The position numbers and the translations under genes are program-made. The notes beneath the pieces are model-generated. The model searched no databases, was not told the DNA's origin, and saw nothing but the letters and a program-made list of their open reading frames with translations. Shown one piece after another: positions 6,063 to 12,665 of a stretch of 12,697 bases of DNA (positions are counted from its first letter, which is position 1; every line of letters starts with the position of its first letter). The DNA comes from JBECKR01 sp040235415 (GTDB taxonomy: Bacteria; Acidobacteriota; Polarisedimenticolia; Polarisedimenticolales; Polarisedimenticolaceae), in assembly GCA_040235415.1 (NCBI GenBank), contig JBECKR010000347.1, forward strand, positions 1 to 12,697, written 5' to 3'.

Positions 6063-8693
6063 ATGACTGAGACCCGGAGCGTCCCCAAAGCGCTCGTGCT
6101 CGTTCCCACCCTGCTGCTGGTCCTGGCGGCCGCCGTGGGTCTCGCCCGCGCCCAACCCGGTACGATCGAGAAGATCACGTTCTACGGGCTGTACCGCATG
6201 ACGCCCGAGGCCGCGAAGCACGCCCTCGGGGTTCGCGAGGGCGACCCTTACGACCCCGCCCTGCTCCGTCGCCGGTTCCAGGAGCTCTGGAAGCTCGGGG
6301 TGTTCGAGGACATCGTCATCGAGGCCGAGGACACGCCGGACGGCGGCAAGCACGTCGTCGTCAAGGTCAAGGAGCGTCCGGTGCTGGCCTCCGTGACCTA
6401 CGAGGACAACAAGGTCCTGAATCGCACCCAGATCGAAGATCGCCTGAAGGAGCGGAACGTCAGCCTCGGGCTCGGCAAGCCGCTCGACATGAAGTCGATC
6501 GCGAGCGCGGAAGCCGCCATCCGCGACTACCTCGGCGAGAAGGGGCACCTCGACTCCTACGTCAAGGCCAAGATCACGGAGGTCACCGCGACGACGCGCG
6601 CCGTGAACTTCGAGATCCGTCCCGGCGGCAAGACCCGCATCCGATCGATCCGGTTCGTCGGCAACGAGGTGTTCAGCGGCCGCAAGCTCCGGGGCGCCCT
6701 GAAGCTCACCGAGGAGCGGCACTGGTGGTGGCCGTGGTCGAGCAAGAACCTCTACCACCCCCTGAAGTGGGACACCGACGTCGCGAACATCCGCGACCTG
6801 TACCAGAACGCCGGCTATCTCGACGTCGAGATCCGTCCTCCGGTCCTCGACATCAAGGAGAAGCGCAAGGAGCCGAAGGCCGGGGCGAAGGAGCCCGCCG
6901 AGAGCGAGGCCGGCGAGGAGGAGCCGGCCGCGACGCCTCCGGAGGGGCTGACGCCGAAGCAGCTCGAGAAGTGGCGACGCAAGGAGGCCGACCGCCGCGA
7001 GAAGGAACGCAAGCGCGCCGAAAAGCGCCGCGCCAAGGCGCAGCCCAAGGTCAAGCGCTCCGTCGACCTCACCGTCCAGATCGTCGAGGGGCCGCAGTAC
7101 CGTACGGGCAAGGTCACGATCGGCGGGAACAAGGTGTTCACCGAGGAGCAGCTGCGCCCGCTGGTGCCGCTGCGCGAGGGCGCGATCCTCCGAAACGACG
7201 CGCTCGACGCCGGCGTCGAGGCCATCACGCGAGTCTACGAGGATCGAGGGCACCTGTACGCCACGGTCAACCGCAAGCTCGACCGCCACGAGGGCGAGCC
7301 GGTCGCGGACGTCGAGATCACCGTCGACGAGGACAAGCCGTACTACGTCTCGACGATCGAGTTCTCCGGGAACACGTCCACCCAGGACCGTGTGCTGCGC
7401 CGCGAGGTGCTGCTCGCGGAGGGCGAGCTGTTCAACCGCACGAAGATCGACGTCTCGAAGGTGAAGATCAACCAGCTCGGGTACTTCGAGGTCAAGGACG
7501 ACCCGGTGATCGCCCCGGTCGAAGGCGAGAACCGGGTCAAGATCACCTTCTCCGGCGAGGAGCGCGGGCGCAACGAGATCCAGGTCGGGGGAGGGTACAG
7601 CGGTCTCGACGGGGCGTTCTTCACCGGGGTCTACTCGACGCGCAACTTCCTGGGGCGCGGCCAGATCCTGTCGGCCTCGGTGCAGGTCGGCGGCACCGCC
7701 AATCGCTACCAGCTCAGCTTCCAGGAGCCGTGGTTCCTGAGTCGGCCGTACACCCTGGGTGTCAGCCTGTTCCGCACCGACGTCGACTACGGCTCGACGC
7801 TGAAGAGCAGCAGCAAGGGGTTCGGCATTCTGCTCGGCAAGCGCATCGGTCCGTTTTCGGCCGTGCGGATCGGCTACAACTACCAGAGCGTGGATTCGAC
7901 GGCGCTGTCGCTGTCGAGCTCCGGAACGATCGACAACCCCGTTTTCGTCAACCGCAAGGCGACGAACAAGATCTCCAGCCTCACCCCGGTCTACAGCTTC
8001 GACACGATCAACAATCCCTACCGCCCGACCCGCGGCTCGCAGTTCGTCATGAGCTTTCAGATCGCCGGCGGGCCGCTCGGCGGGGACACCTCCTACCTCA
8101 AGCCGATCGCGCAGTTCACGACCTACCGACGGGCGTTCGGGCGCTTCCGGACGGCGTTCCACGCCGAGACCGGGCTCGTCCGCCAGTGGCAGGGCGGCAC
8201 CGTGAACAACACCTCCACGATCAACGGGGTGCCTCGATTCGACCGGTTCTGGCTCGGAGGCGACACCCAGGGTCCGCGCGTGTTCGACACCCGGACCATC
8301 ACGCCGCTGCGGTACGTCGAGATCGACTCGACCGGGCGGATCGTCGGCATCCTCGGAGACCCGCGCTTCCATCCCGTGTCGGACTTCGTGACGAGCGGCG
8401 GCGTGCCGGTGCTGCTCGAGGTCGGCGGCGACCGCTTCTACCTCGCGCAGTCGGAGCTGGCCTACGCGTTCAACGAGCAGGTCGACCTCGCGTTCTTCGT
8501 CGACGTCGGGGACTCGCTGTTCGAGGATCAATCCTGGGGCTTCGATACCGCCCGGATCTCGGCGGGGTTCGAGCTGCGGTTCTACCTCCCGGTCTTTCCG
8601 GTGCCGCTGCGACTGATCTACGGCTGGCCGATCCGACAGCTCCCGCAGGATCGCACCAGCGCGTTCACGTTCTCGATCGGGAGGAGCTTCTGA
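6063..8693 (+). CDS. bamA: Outer membrane protein assembly factor BamA (Omp85 family)
   Basis: This is the core of the Bam machine, which folds beta-barrel proteins into the outer membrane. The ATG at 6063 gives 876 residues and a signal peptide (TM core ~10-25, cleavage after Ala-Arg-Ala near 30). A GTG at 6045 is in frame and would add six residues. Five POTRA domains follow: about 30-110, 110-190, 190-345, 345-425 and 425-500. POTRA3 is swollen by a Lys/Glu/Arg-rich insertion at ~264-331 ('EKWRRKEADRREKERKRAEK'). The barrel starts near 'GGGYSGLDG' and 'NFLGRGQ' (~510) and ends in '...FSIGRSF', a C-terminal aromatic beta-signal. The barrel lid-loop motif, normally (V/I)RG(F/Y), reads P-R-V-F around Arg739, keeping Arg but not Gly. 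Five POTRAs and the skp gene downstream exclude TamA. The protein is longer than E. coli BamA (810) because of the POTRA insertion and extended loops after the lid motif. Confidence 0.95.
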   Translation: MTETRSVPKALVLVPTLLLVLAAAVGLARAQPGTIEKITFYGLYRMTPEAAKHALGVREGDPYDPALLRRRFQELWKLGVFEDIVIEAEDTPDGGKHVVVKVKERPVLASVTYEDNKVLNRTQIEDRLKERNVSLGLGKPLDMKSIASAEAAIRDYLGEKGHLDSYVKAKITEVTATTRAVNFEIRPGGKTRIRSIRFVGNEVFSGRKLRGALKLTEERHWWWPWSSKNLYHPLKWDTDVANIRDLYQNAGYLDVEIRPPVLDIKEKRKEPKAGAKEPAESEAGEEEPAATPPEGLTPKQLEKWRRKEADRREKERKRAEKRRAKAQPKVKRSVDLTVQIVEGPQYRTGKVTIGGNKVFTEEQLRPLVPLREGAILRNDALDAGVEAITRVYEDRGHLYATVNRKLDRHEGEPVADVEITVDEDKPYYVSTIEFSGNTSTQDRVLRREVLLAEGELFNRTKIDVSKVKINQLGYFEVKDDPVIAPVEGENRVKITFSGEERGRNEIQVGGGYSGLDGAFFTGVYSTRNFLGRGQILSASVQVGGTANRYQLSFQEPWFLSRPYTLGVSLFRTDVDYGSTLKSSSKGFGILLGKRIGPFSAVRIGYNYQSVDSTALSLSSSGTIDNPVFVNRKATNKISSLTPVYSFDTINNPYRPTRGSQFVMSFQIAGGPLGGDTSYLKPIAQFTTYRRAFGRFRTAFHAETGLVRQWQGGTVNNTSTINGVPRFDRFWLGGDTQGPRVFDTRTITPLRYVEIDSTGRIVGILGDPRFHPVSDFVTSGGVPVLLEVGGDRFYLAQSELAYAFNEQVDLAFFVDVGDSLFEDQSWGFDTARISAGFELRFYLPVFPVPLRLIYGWPIRQLPQDRTSAFTFSIGRSF

Positions 8694-8696
8694 GGG

Positions 8697-8717
8697 GGGC
8701 GCCGTCTGTCCGCGCCC
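8697..8717 (+). terminator. GC hairpin just after bamA (possible weak terminator)
   Basis: GGGCGC (8697-8702) can pair with GCGCCC (8712-8717) around a nine-base loop, four bases after the bamA stop. There is no downstream T-run. As with the hairpin after lolD, the base composition makes a chance stem likely. It precedes the promoter-like patch before the skp gene, which is the only contextual support. Confidence 0.2.
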
Positions 8718-8729
8718 GCCCGGACGCGA

Positions 8730-8735
8730 TAGACT
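8730..8735 (+). promoter_or_regulatory. Candidate -10 element upstream of skp/ompH
   Basis: TAGACT occurs in the sequence 'GCGATAGACTGTCC', the one AT-containing patch in the 114-base gap between bamA and skp. The hexamer 17 bases upstream (TGTCCG) is a poor -35. The downstream bases are GC-rich (CCCGGCC), as at the two other candidate promoters in this window. It lies 72 bases before the skp ATG. A 12-base palindrome (GCCGCGCGCGGC, 8742-8753) follows, probably by composition alone. Confidence 0.3.
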
Positions 8736-8807
8736 GTCCCGGCCGCGCGCGGCGGGCCGGGCCTCGGGCGTCGGACCGCCGCGCGGAAGACGAAGAGGGA
8801 TCGCAGA

Positions 8808-9377
8808 ATGAAGAACATGGCTCGTGTCGCCGTCGTGGCGGCGACGGTCCTGGTCGCCGTCGCCTCCGCCTTCGCCCAACAGCCGGTCAAGATCGGCGTG
8901 TTCAGCGCGCAGCGCGTGTCCGAGGAGACCGAGGACGGCAAGAAGATCCAAGCCGATCTCAACGCGTTCCAGGACAAGAAGCGCAAGGAGCTCGAGGCCA
9001 AGCAACAGGAGATCAAGACGCTGCAGGGCCAGCTGACGGCGCAGGGGTTGTCGCTCTCCGCCGACAAGCGCTCGGAGCTCGAGAAGTCCATCCAGAAGAA
9101 GATCCTCGAGTTCAACTCCGCCCAGGAATCCGCCAACAAGGAAATGCAGCTCGAGGTCCAGGCGGCGCAGAATCGCTTCGAGGAGCGGCTGCTGGCGGTG
9201 ATCGACCGGTTCGGGACCCAGGAAGGGTTCACGCTGATCCTCGACGCCGGCCAGGTCGCCTGGGCGGCCAAGGCGGTCGACGTGACGACCGCGATCGTGG
9301 ACCTGTACAACCAGATGGCGAAGCAGCCATCGCCCGCCGCGGCGGCTCCGAAGCCGGCGGGCGGCGACGGCAAGTGA
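8808..9377 (+). CDS. skp: Periplasmic chaperone, Skp/OmpH family
   Basis: It should bind unfolded outer-membrane proteins in the periplasm and deliver them to BamA, encoded just upstream. The 189-residue product has a signal peptide (residues 1-23, cleavage after Ala-Phe-Ala before Gln-Gln). The mature start 'VKIGVFSAQRV' matches the K-I-(G/A)-(V/Y)-(I/V)-(D/N)-x-(Q/E)-(R/K) opening of OmpH. A Lys/Glu/Gln-rich helical hairpin (~45-145) forms the Skp tentacle, and the strand 'GFTLILDAGQVAWAAKAVDVT' is the conserved C-terminal part that closes the trimer body. The tail ('SPAAAAPKPAGGDGK') is low-complexity and probably disordered. The ATG at 8808 is preceded by GAGGGA (8795-8800); an ATG at 8817 is the alternative. 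The bamA-skp-lpxD order is one of the most widely kept in Gram-negative genomes. Confidence 0.92.
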   Translation: MKNMARVAVVAATVLVAVASAFAQQPVKIGVFSAQRVSEETEDGKKIQADLNAFQDKKRKELEAKQQEIKTLQGQLTAQGLSLSADKRSELEKSIQKKILEFNSAQESANKEMQLEVQAAQNRFEERLLAVIDRFGTQEGFTLILDAGQVAWAAKAVDVTTAIVDLYNQMAKQPSPAAAAPKPAGGDGK

Positions 9378-9387
9378 CGGCGAGCGC

Positions 9388-9396
9388 GGAGGGGAG
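9388..9396 (+). promoter_or_regulatory. Strong ribosome binding site for the TTG start of lpxD
   Basis: GGAGGGGAG stands six bases before the TTG at 9403 and closely complements the 3' end of 16S rRNA. It justifies TTG as the lpxD start even though the codon is rare. The strong site may compensate for the weak initiator codon. Confidence 0.7.
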
Positions 9397-9402
9397 TCGA
9401 CC

Positions 9403-10452
9403 TTGGGCGATTCGGGGGGCAGACGGCTCGACGAGATCGCCGAACGCGTCGGCGGAACGGTCGTCGGCGACGGCGCCCTCGAGGTCCGCGGGGTGGCGAC
9501 GCTCGAGGCGGCCGGCGAGCACGACCTCGCGTTCCTGACGAATCCGAAGTACCGCGCTCAGGCCGAGCGCACCGCGGCCGGCGCCGTGCTGGTCGATCCC
9601 AAGACCGAGCTCCCGGGCCGCAACCTCCTGGTGAGCGCCCACCCGTACGTGGCGCTCGCGGAGATCCTGGCGCTGTTCCACCCCGAGGCTCCGAGGCGGC
9701 CCGCGGTGTCGTCCGACGCCCGCGTCGCCCCGGATGCCGTCCTCGGAGCGGAGGTCGAGATCGGGCCGTTCGCGGTCGTCGAGAACGGCGCGTCGGTGGG
9801 GGACCGCGCCACGATCGGCGCCGGATGCTACGTCGGGCGGGGCGCGCGGGTCGGAGAGGACACCGTCCTGATGCCGCGGGTCGTGCTGTACGCGGGGACC
9901 CGGGTCGGAGCGCGGTGCATCGTGCACGCCGGGGTCGTCCTCGGCGCGGACGGGTTCGGGTTCGCGCCGACTCCGTCGGGACACCGCAAGATCCCGCAGG
10001 TCGGCCGGGTCGTGATCGAGGACGACGTCGAGATCGGCGCGAACTCCGCGGTCGATCGCGGCACGATCGGCGACACCGTCGTCGGAGCCGGCTCCAAGAT
10101 CGACGACCTCGTCATGGTCGCCCACGGCGTCCGGCTCGGACGCGACTGCCTGCTCGTGGCGCAGTCGGGGATCGCCGGCAGCACGGTGGTCGGCGACCGC
10201 TTCACGATCGCGGGCCAGAGCGGCGTCAGCGGTCACGTCCGGATCGGCGACGACTGCATCGTCGCGGCCAAGTCGGCGGTGTTCGAGGACCTCCCGGACC
10301 GCTCGTTCGTCGGCGGGGTCCCCGCCCAGGACCACCGCGCCTGGAGGCGGGTCCAGGCGGTCCAGAAGCGGCTGCCCGACCTGCGGAACGAGATCCGGCG
10401 GCTCGGCGAGCGGATCGCCGCACTCGAGGCCCGTCTCGACGAGGAGGAGTGA
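9403..10452 (+). CDS. lpxD: UDP-3-O-(3-hydroxyacyl)glucosamine N-acyltransferase LpxD
   Basis: This enzyme catalyses the third step of lipid A synthesis, moving a 3-hydroxyacyl chain from ACP to the 2-amino group of UDP-3-O-acyl-glucosamine at the cytoplasmic side. It has 349 residues, the normal length. The N-terminal uridine-binding domain (~1-105) includes 'GVATLEAAGEHDLAFLTNPKY', a conserved LpxD motif (A-x-x-x-D-L-x-F-L-x-x-x-K-Y). From ~105 to 320 the left-handed beta-helix of hexapeptide repeats is clear, with 'VLGADGFGFAP', 'GANSAVDRGTIGDT' and the catalytic His241 in 'DDLVMVAHGV' (His239 of E. coli). The C-terminus ends in a charged helix ('RRLGERIAALEARLDEEE') that in the family helps trimerisation. 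It begins 25 bases after skp. The ribosome binding site of fabZ (GGAGGAG) lies inside its last codons. Confidence 0.96.
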   Translation: MGDSGGRRLDEIAERVGGTVVGDGALEVRGVATLEAAGEHDLAFLTNPKYRAQAERTAAGAVLVDPKTELPGRNLLVSAHPYVALAEILALFHPEAPRRPAVSSDARVAPDAVLGAEVEIGPFAVVENGASVGDRATIGAGCYVGRGARVGEDTVLMPRVVLYAGTRVGARCIVHAGVVLGADGFGFAPTPSGHRKIPQVGRVVIEDDVEIGANSAVDRGTIGDTVVGAGSKIDDLVMVAHGVRLGRDCLLVAQSGIAGSTVVGDRFTIAGQSGVSGHVRIGDDCIVAAKSAVFEDLPDRSFVGGVPAQDHRAWRRVQAVQKRLPDLRNEIRRLGERIAALEARLDEEE

Positions 10453-10459
10453 CTCGCGC

Positions 10460-10897
10460 ATGGATATCCTGGACATTCTGCGCAGCGTGCCGCATCGCTA
10501 CCCGTTCCTGCTGATCGACCGGGTGCTCGAGATCGTGCCGGGCAGCAAGATCGTCGCGCTCAAGAACGTCACGATCAACGAGCCGTTCTTCCCCGGACAC
10601 TTCCCGGGAGCGCCGGTGATGCCCGGGGTCCTGATCGTCGAGGCGATGGCGCAGGCGGGCGCGGCCCTGATCCTCCACGACATGGACGATCGCGACGGGA
10701 AGCTCGTGTACTTCGCCGGGATCGACGGCGCGCGGTTCCGCCGGGCCGTCGTTCCGGGCGATCAGCTGATCATCACGCTCGAGGTCCTGAAGCTCCGCCC
10801 GCGCAGCTCCAAGATGCGCGGCGTCGCGACCGTCGACGGGCAGGTCGCGGCGGAGGCGGAGATCCTGTCCGCGATGGTCGATCGAGGTCGGCCGTGA
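10460..10897 (+). CDS. fabZ: 3-hydroxyacyl-[acyl-carrier-protein] dehydratase FabZ
   Basis: FabZ removes water from 3-hydroxyacyl-ACP in fatty acid elongation. It competes with LpxA and LpxD for 3-hydroxyacyl-ACP, and so sets the split between phospholipid and lipid A. The 145-residue hotdog-fold protein shows 'LPH/VPHRYPFLLIDRV' (here V-P-H-R-Y-P-F-L-L-I-D-R), catalytic His47 in 'FFPGHFPG', and catalytic Glu61 in 'GVLIVEAMAQAGA', all intact. 'RFRRAVVPGDQL' is the second family block. It lies seven bases after lpxD, with GGAGGAG 10 bases before its ATG, and overlaps lpxA by four bases (GTGA). This makes lpxD-fabZ-lpxA a coupled unit. FabA is excluded by length and by the FabZ-type start. Confidence 0.96.
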   Translation: MDILDILRSVPHRYPFLLIDRVLEIVPGSKIVALKNVTINEPFFPGHFPGAPVMPGVLIVEAMAQAGAALILHDMDDRDGKLVYFAGIDGARFRRAVVPGDQLIITLEVLKLRPRSSKMRGVATVDGQVAAEAEILSAMVDRGRP

Positions 10898-11676
10898 GCC
10901 GGGAAACGGTCGTGCATCCGAGCGCCGTCGTGCATCCCGACGCGCGCCTGGGCTCCGAGGTGTTCCTCGGACCGTACTGCCTCGTCGGAGCGGACGTCGA
11001 GATCGGGGACCGGACGAGGCTCGAGTCCCACGTCGTGCTGGAGAGCGTCGCGCTCGGCCCCGACAACGTCGTCTCGCCGATGGCCTCCCTCGGGGGCCCC
11101 CCGCAGGACCTCAAGTACCGCGGCGAGCCGACGCGGCTCCGGATCGGAGCCAGGAACGTCGTCCGCGAGTTCGTGACGTTCAATCGAGGCACGCCGGGGG
11201 GCGGCGGAGAGACCTCGATCGGCGACGACAATCTCTTCATGGCCTACGCCCACGTGGCGCACGACTGCCACGTCGGGAGCCGGACGATCTTCGCGAACGC
11301 GGCGACGCTCGCGGGGCACGTCGAGGTCGGCGACGACGCGACGATCGGCGCCTACACCGGGGTGCACCAGTTCTGCCGCATCGCGAGCCACGCGTTCATC
11401 GGCGGCTACTCGGTCGTGACCCAGGACGCCCTCCCCTGGGTCCTGACGGTCGGCAACCGGGCGACGACCCACGGCATCAACGTCGTCGGCCTCCGCCGCA
11501 AGGGATACCCTCGAGAGACGATCGACGCGATCAAGCGCTGCTACATGACGCTGTTCCGCTCGAAGAAGCGTCTCGAGGACGCGATCGCGGAGGTGGAGCG
11601 CGACCTCGGCGAGGTGCCGGAGGTCGGCTACTTCCTGGAATTCGTGAGGTCGAGCAAGCGCGGTGTCTGCCGCTGA
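10894..11676 (+). CDS. lpxA: Acyl-ACP-UDP-N-acetylglucosamine O-acyltransferase LpxA
   Basis: This enzyme makes the first committed transfer of lipid A synthesis, from 3-hydroxyacyl-ACP to UDP-GlcNAc (or its 3-amino analogue). It has 260 residues (E. coli has 262) and aligns along the whole length: a hexapeptide-repeat beta-helix, 'PPQDLKYRGEPTRL', 'TFNRGT', catalytic His123 in 'AHVAHDC' (His125 in E. coli), 'GVHQFC' with His158, and a helical C-terminal domain from ~190 ending 'SSKRGVCR'. Gly171 occupies the place of E. coli Gly173 on the acyl-chain ruler. A small residue there is associated with C14 chains, whereas Met in Pseudomonas restricts to C10. The start is GTG, overlapping the fabZ stop (GTGA) with GAGG six bases upstream. 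The gene after it is an oxidoreductase of the GnnA-like group, which leaves open whether the acceptor is an ordinary or a 3-amino sugar. Confidence 0.96.
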   Translation: MSRETVVHPSAVVHPDARLGSEVFLGPYCLVGADVEIGDRTRLESHVVLESVALGPDNVVSPMASLGGPPQDLKYRGEPTRLRIGARNVVREFVTFNRGTPGGGGETSIGDDNLFMAYAHVAHDCHVGSRTIFANAATLAGHVEVGDDATIGAYTGVHQFCRIASHAFIGGYSVVTQDALPWVLTVGNRATTHGINVVGLRRKGYPRETIDAIKRCYMTLFRSKKRLEDAIAEVERDLGEVPEVGYFLEFVRSSKRGVCR

Positions 11677-11699
11677 GACGGCGCGCCCGGGAGCACGCC

Positions 11700-12665
11700 A
11701 TGGCCGAAGATCGCATCCCGGTCGCCGTGGTCGGCGTCGGCCACCTCGGCCGGCACCACGCGCGGCTGTACGCCGCGGATCCCGGCGCGGACCTCGTCGC
11801 GGTCGTGGATCGCGATCTCGAGCGCGCGCGCACGATCGCGGCCCAGTACGGCTGCGACGCGTTCGACGACCCCGCCGCTCTCCCGGGCCGGGTGCGCGCC
11901 GCGAGCGTCGCCGTCCCCACGGTCCACCACCGCGAGGTCGCGGAGGGGCTCCTCGCGGCCGGTCTCGACGTCCTGGTGGAGAAGCCGCTCGCGCCCGGCC
12001 TCGAGGACGCCGACGCGATCCTCGCCGCCGCGAAGGTCGCCGGCCGCCTCGTGATGGTCGGGCACACCGAGCGGTTCAATCCCGCGGTCATGGCGCTCGC
12101 GAACGCGGTCGACGCGCCGCGGTTCTTCGAGATCCACCGACTCTCGGCGTTCTCGGCGCGCAGCACCGACATCGACGTCGTGCTCGATCTCATGATCCAC
12201 GACCTCGACCTGCTGCTGCATCTCGACGGCACGGCGGCGACCGCGGTCGACGCCGTCGGCGTCGCCGCGCTGACCGACAAGGTCGACATCGCGAACGCGC
12301 GGATCCGGTTCGCCTCGGGCTGCGTCGCGAACCTGACGGCGAGCCGCATCTCGGCGGAACCGGTGCGTCGCGTGCGGGTCTTTCAGTCGAGGACGTACCT
12401 GTCCTGCGACACCGTGGCGCGTGCGGTCGAGCGCTATCGTCTCGTGTTCGGCGCCTCCGGGAAGCCGGAGATCCGGCACGACCGGCTGCCGGTGCCGGAA
12501 GGCGAGCCGCTCGGTAACGAGCTCGCGGCGTTCGTTCGCGCGGTCCGGACGCGCTCCGCCCCCGAGGTCGACGGTCCCCAGGGCCGGCGAGCGCTCGAGC
12601 TCGCCTACCGCGTCCTCGACGCCATCCGGGGCGCGGCCGGGCCGGGCGCGCCTGCGGGCCGATGA
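11700..12665 (+). CDS. Gfo/Idh/MocA family oxidoreductase linked to lipid A genes (GnnA-like candidate)
   Basis: This is an NAD(P)-dependent sugar oxidoreductase of 321 residues. The Rossmann domain has GVGHLG (12-17) and an acidic residue in 'AVVDRD' after the second strand, favouring NAD. Glu94-Lys95-Pro96 is the family EKP motif with the probable catalytic Lys. The second domain has 'VGHTERFNPAV' and 'VLDLMIHDLDLLLHL' (His167-Asp168). 'LTDKVDIANARIRFASGCVANLTASR' is shared with the subgroup found between lpxA and lpxB in Geobacter-like genomes. In Acidithiobacillus ferrooxidans the gene pair gnnA-gnnB beside lpxA oxidises and transaminates UDP-GlcNAc at C3. This protein could do the first step, but the aminotransferase is not visible here. 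A start at ATG 11700 has GGGAG six bases upstream and lies 23 bases after lpxA. Its stop overlaps the next ATG (ATGA). Family membership is certain; the substrate is inference. Confidence 0.9.
   Translation: MAEDRIPVAVVGVGHLGRHHARLYAADPGADLVAVVDRDLERARTIAAQYGCDAFDDPAALPGRVRAASVAVPTVHHREVAEGLLAAGLDVLVEKPLAPGLEDADAILAAAKVAGRLVMVGHTERFNPAVMALANAVDAPRFFEIHRLSAFSARSTDIDVVLDLMIHDLDLLLHLDGTAATAVDAVGVAALTDKVDIANARIRFASGCVANLTASRISAEPVRRVRVFQSRTYLSCDTVARAVERYRLVFGASGKPEIRHDRLPVPEGEPLGNELAAFVRAVRTRSAPEVDGPQGRRALELAYRVLDAIRGAAGPGAPAGR

Noticed and set aside
2875..6066. Long + strand frame overlapping lolD and clpC
   Set aside because: The product is almost entirely Arg, Ala, Pro, Gly and Ser, typical of an out-of-phase reading of G+C-rich genes. 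The real genes in the other frames have full family motifs.
6063..8693. TamA or another Omp85 protein instead of BamA
   Set aside because: Five POTRA domains, the length and the skp-lpxD neighbours fit BamA; TamA has three POTRAs and usually a tamB partner.
8742..8753. Perfect 12-base palindrome GCCGCGCGCGGC as an operator
   Set aside because: It is made only of G and C, in a region where such self-complementary runs are common by chance, and no second copy flanks the other promoters.
5976..9005. Open frame of about 1000 codons on the minus strand, antisense to bamA
   Set aside because: Its product is Leu/Asp/Arg/Val-rich with no motif and mirrors the bamA codon pattern. Long antisense open frames are expected in very G+C-rich genes where stop codons are rare.
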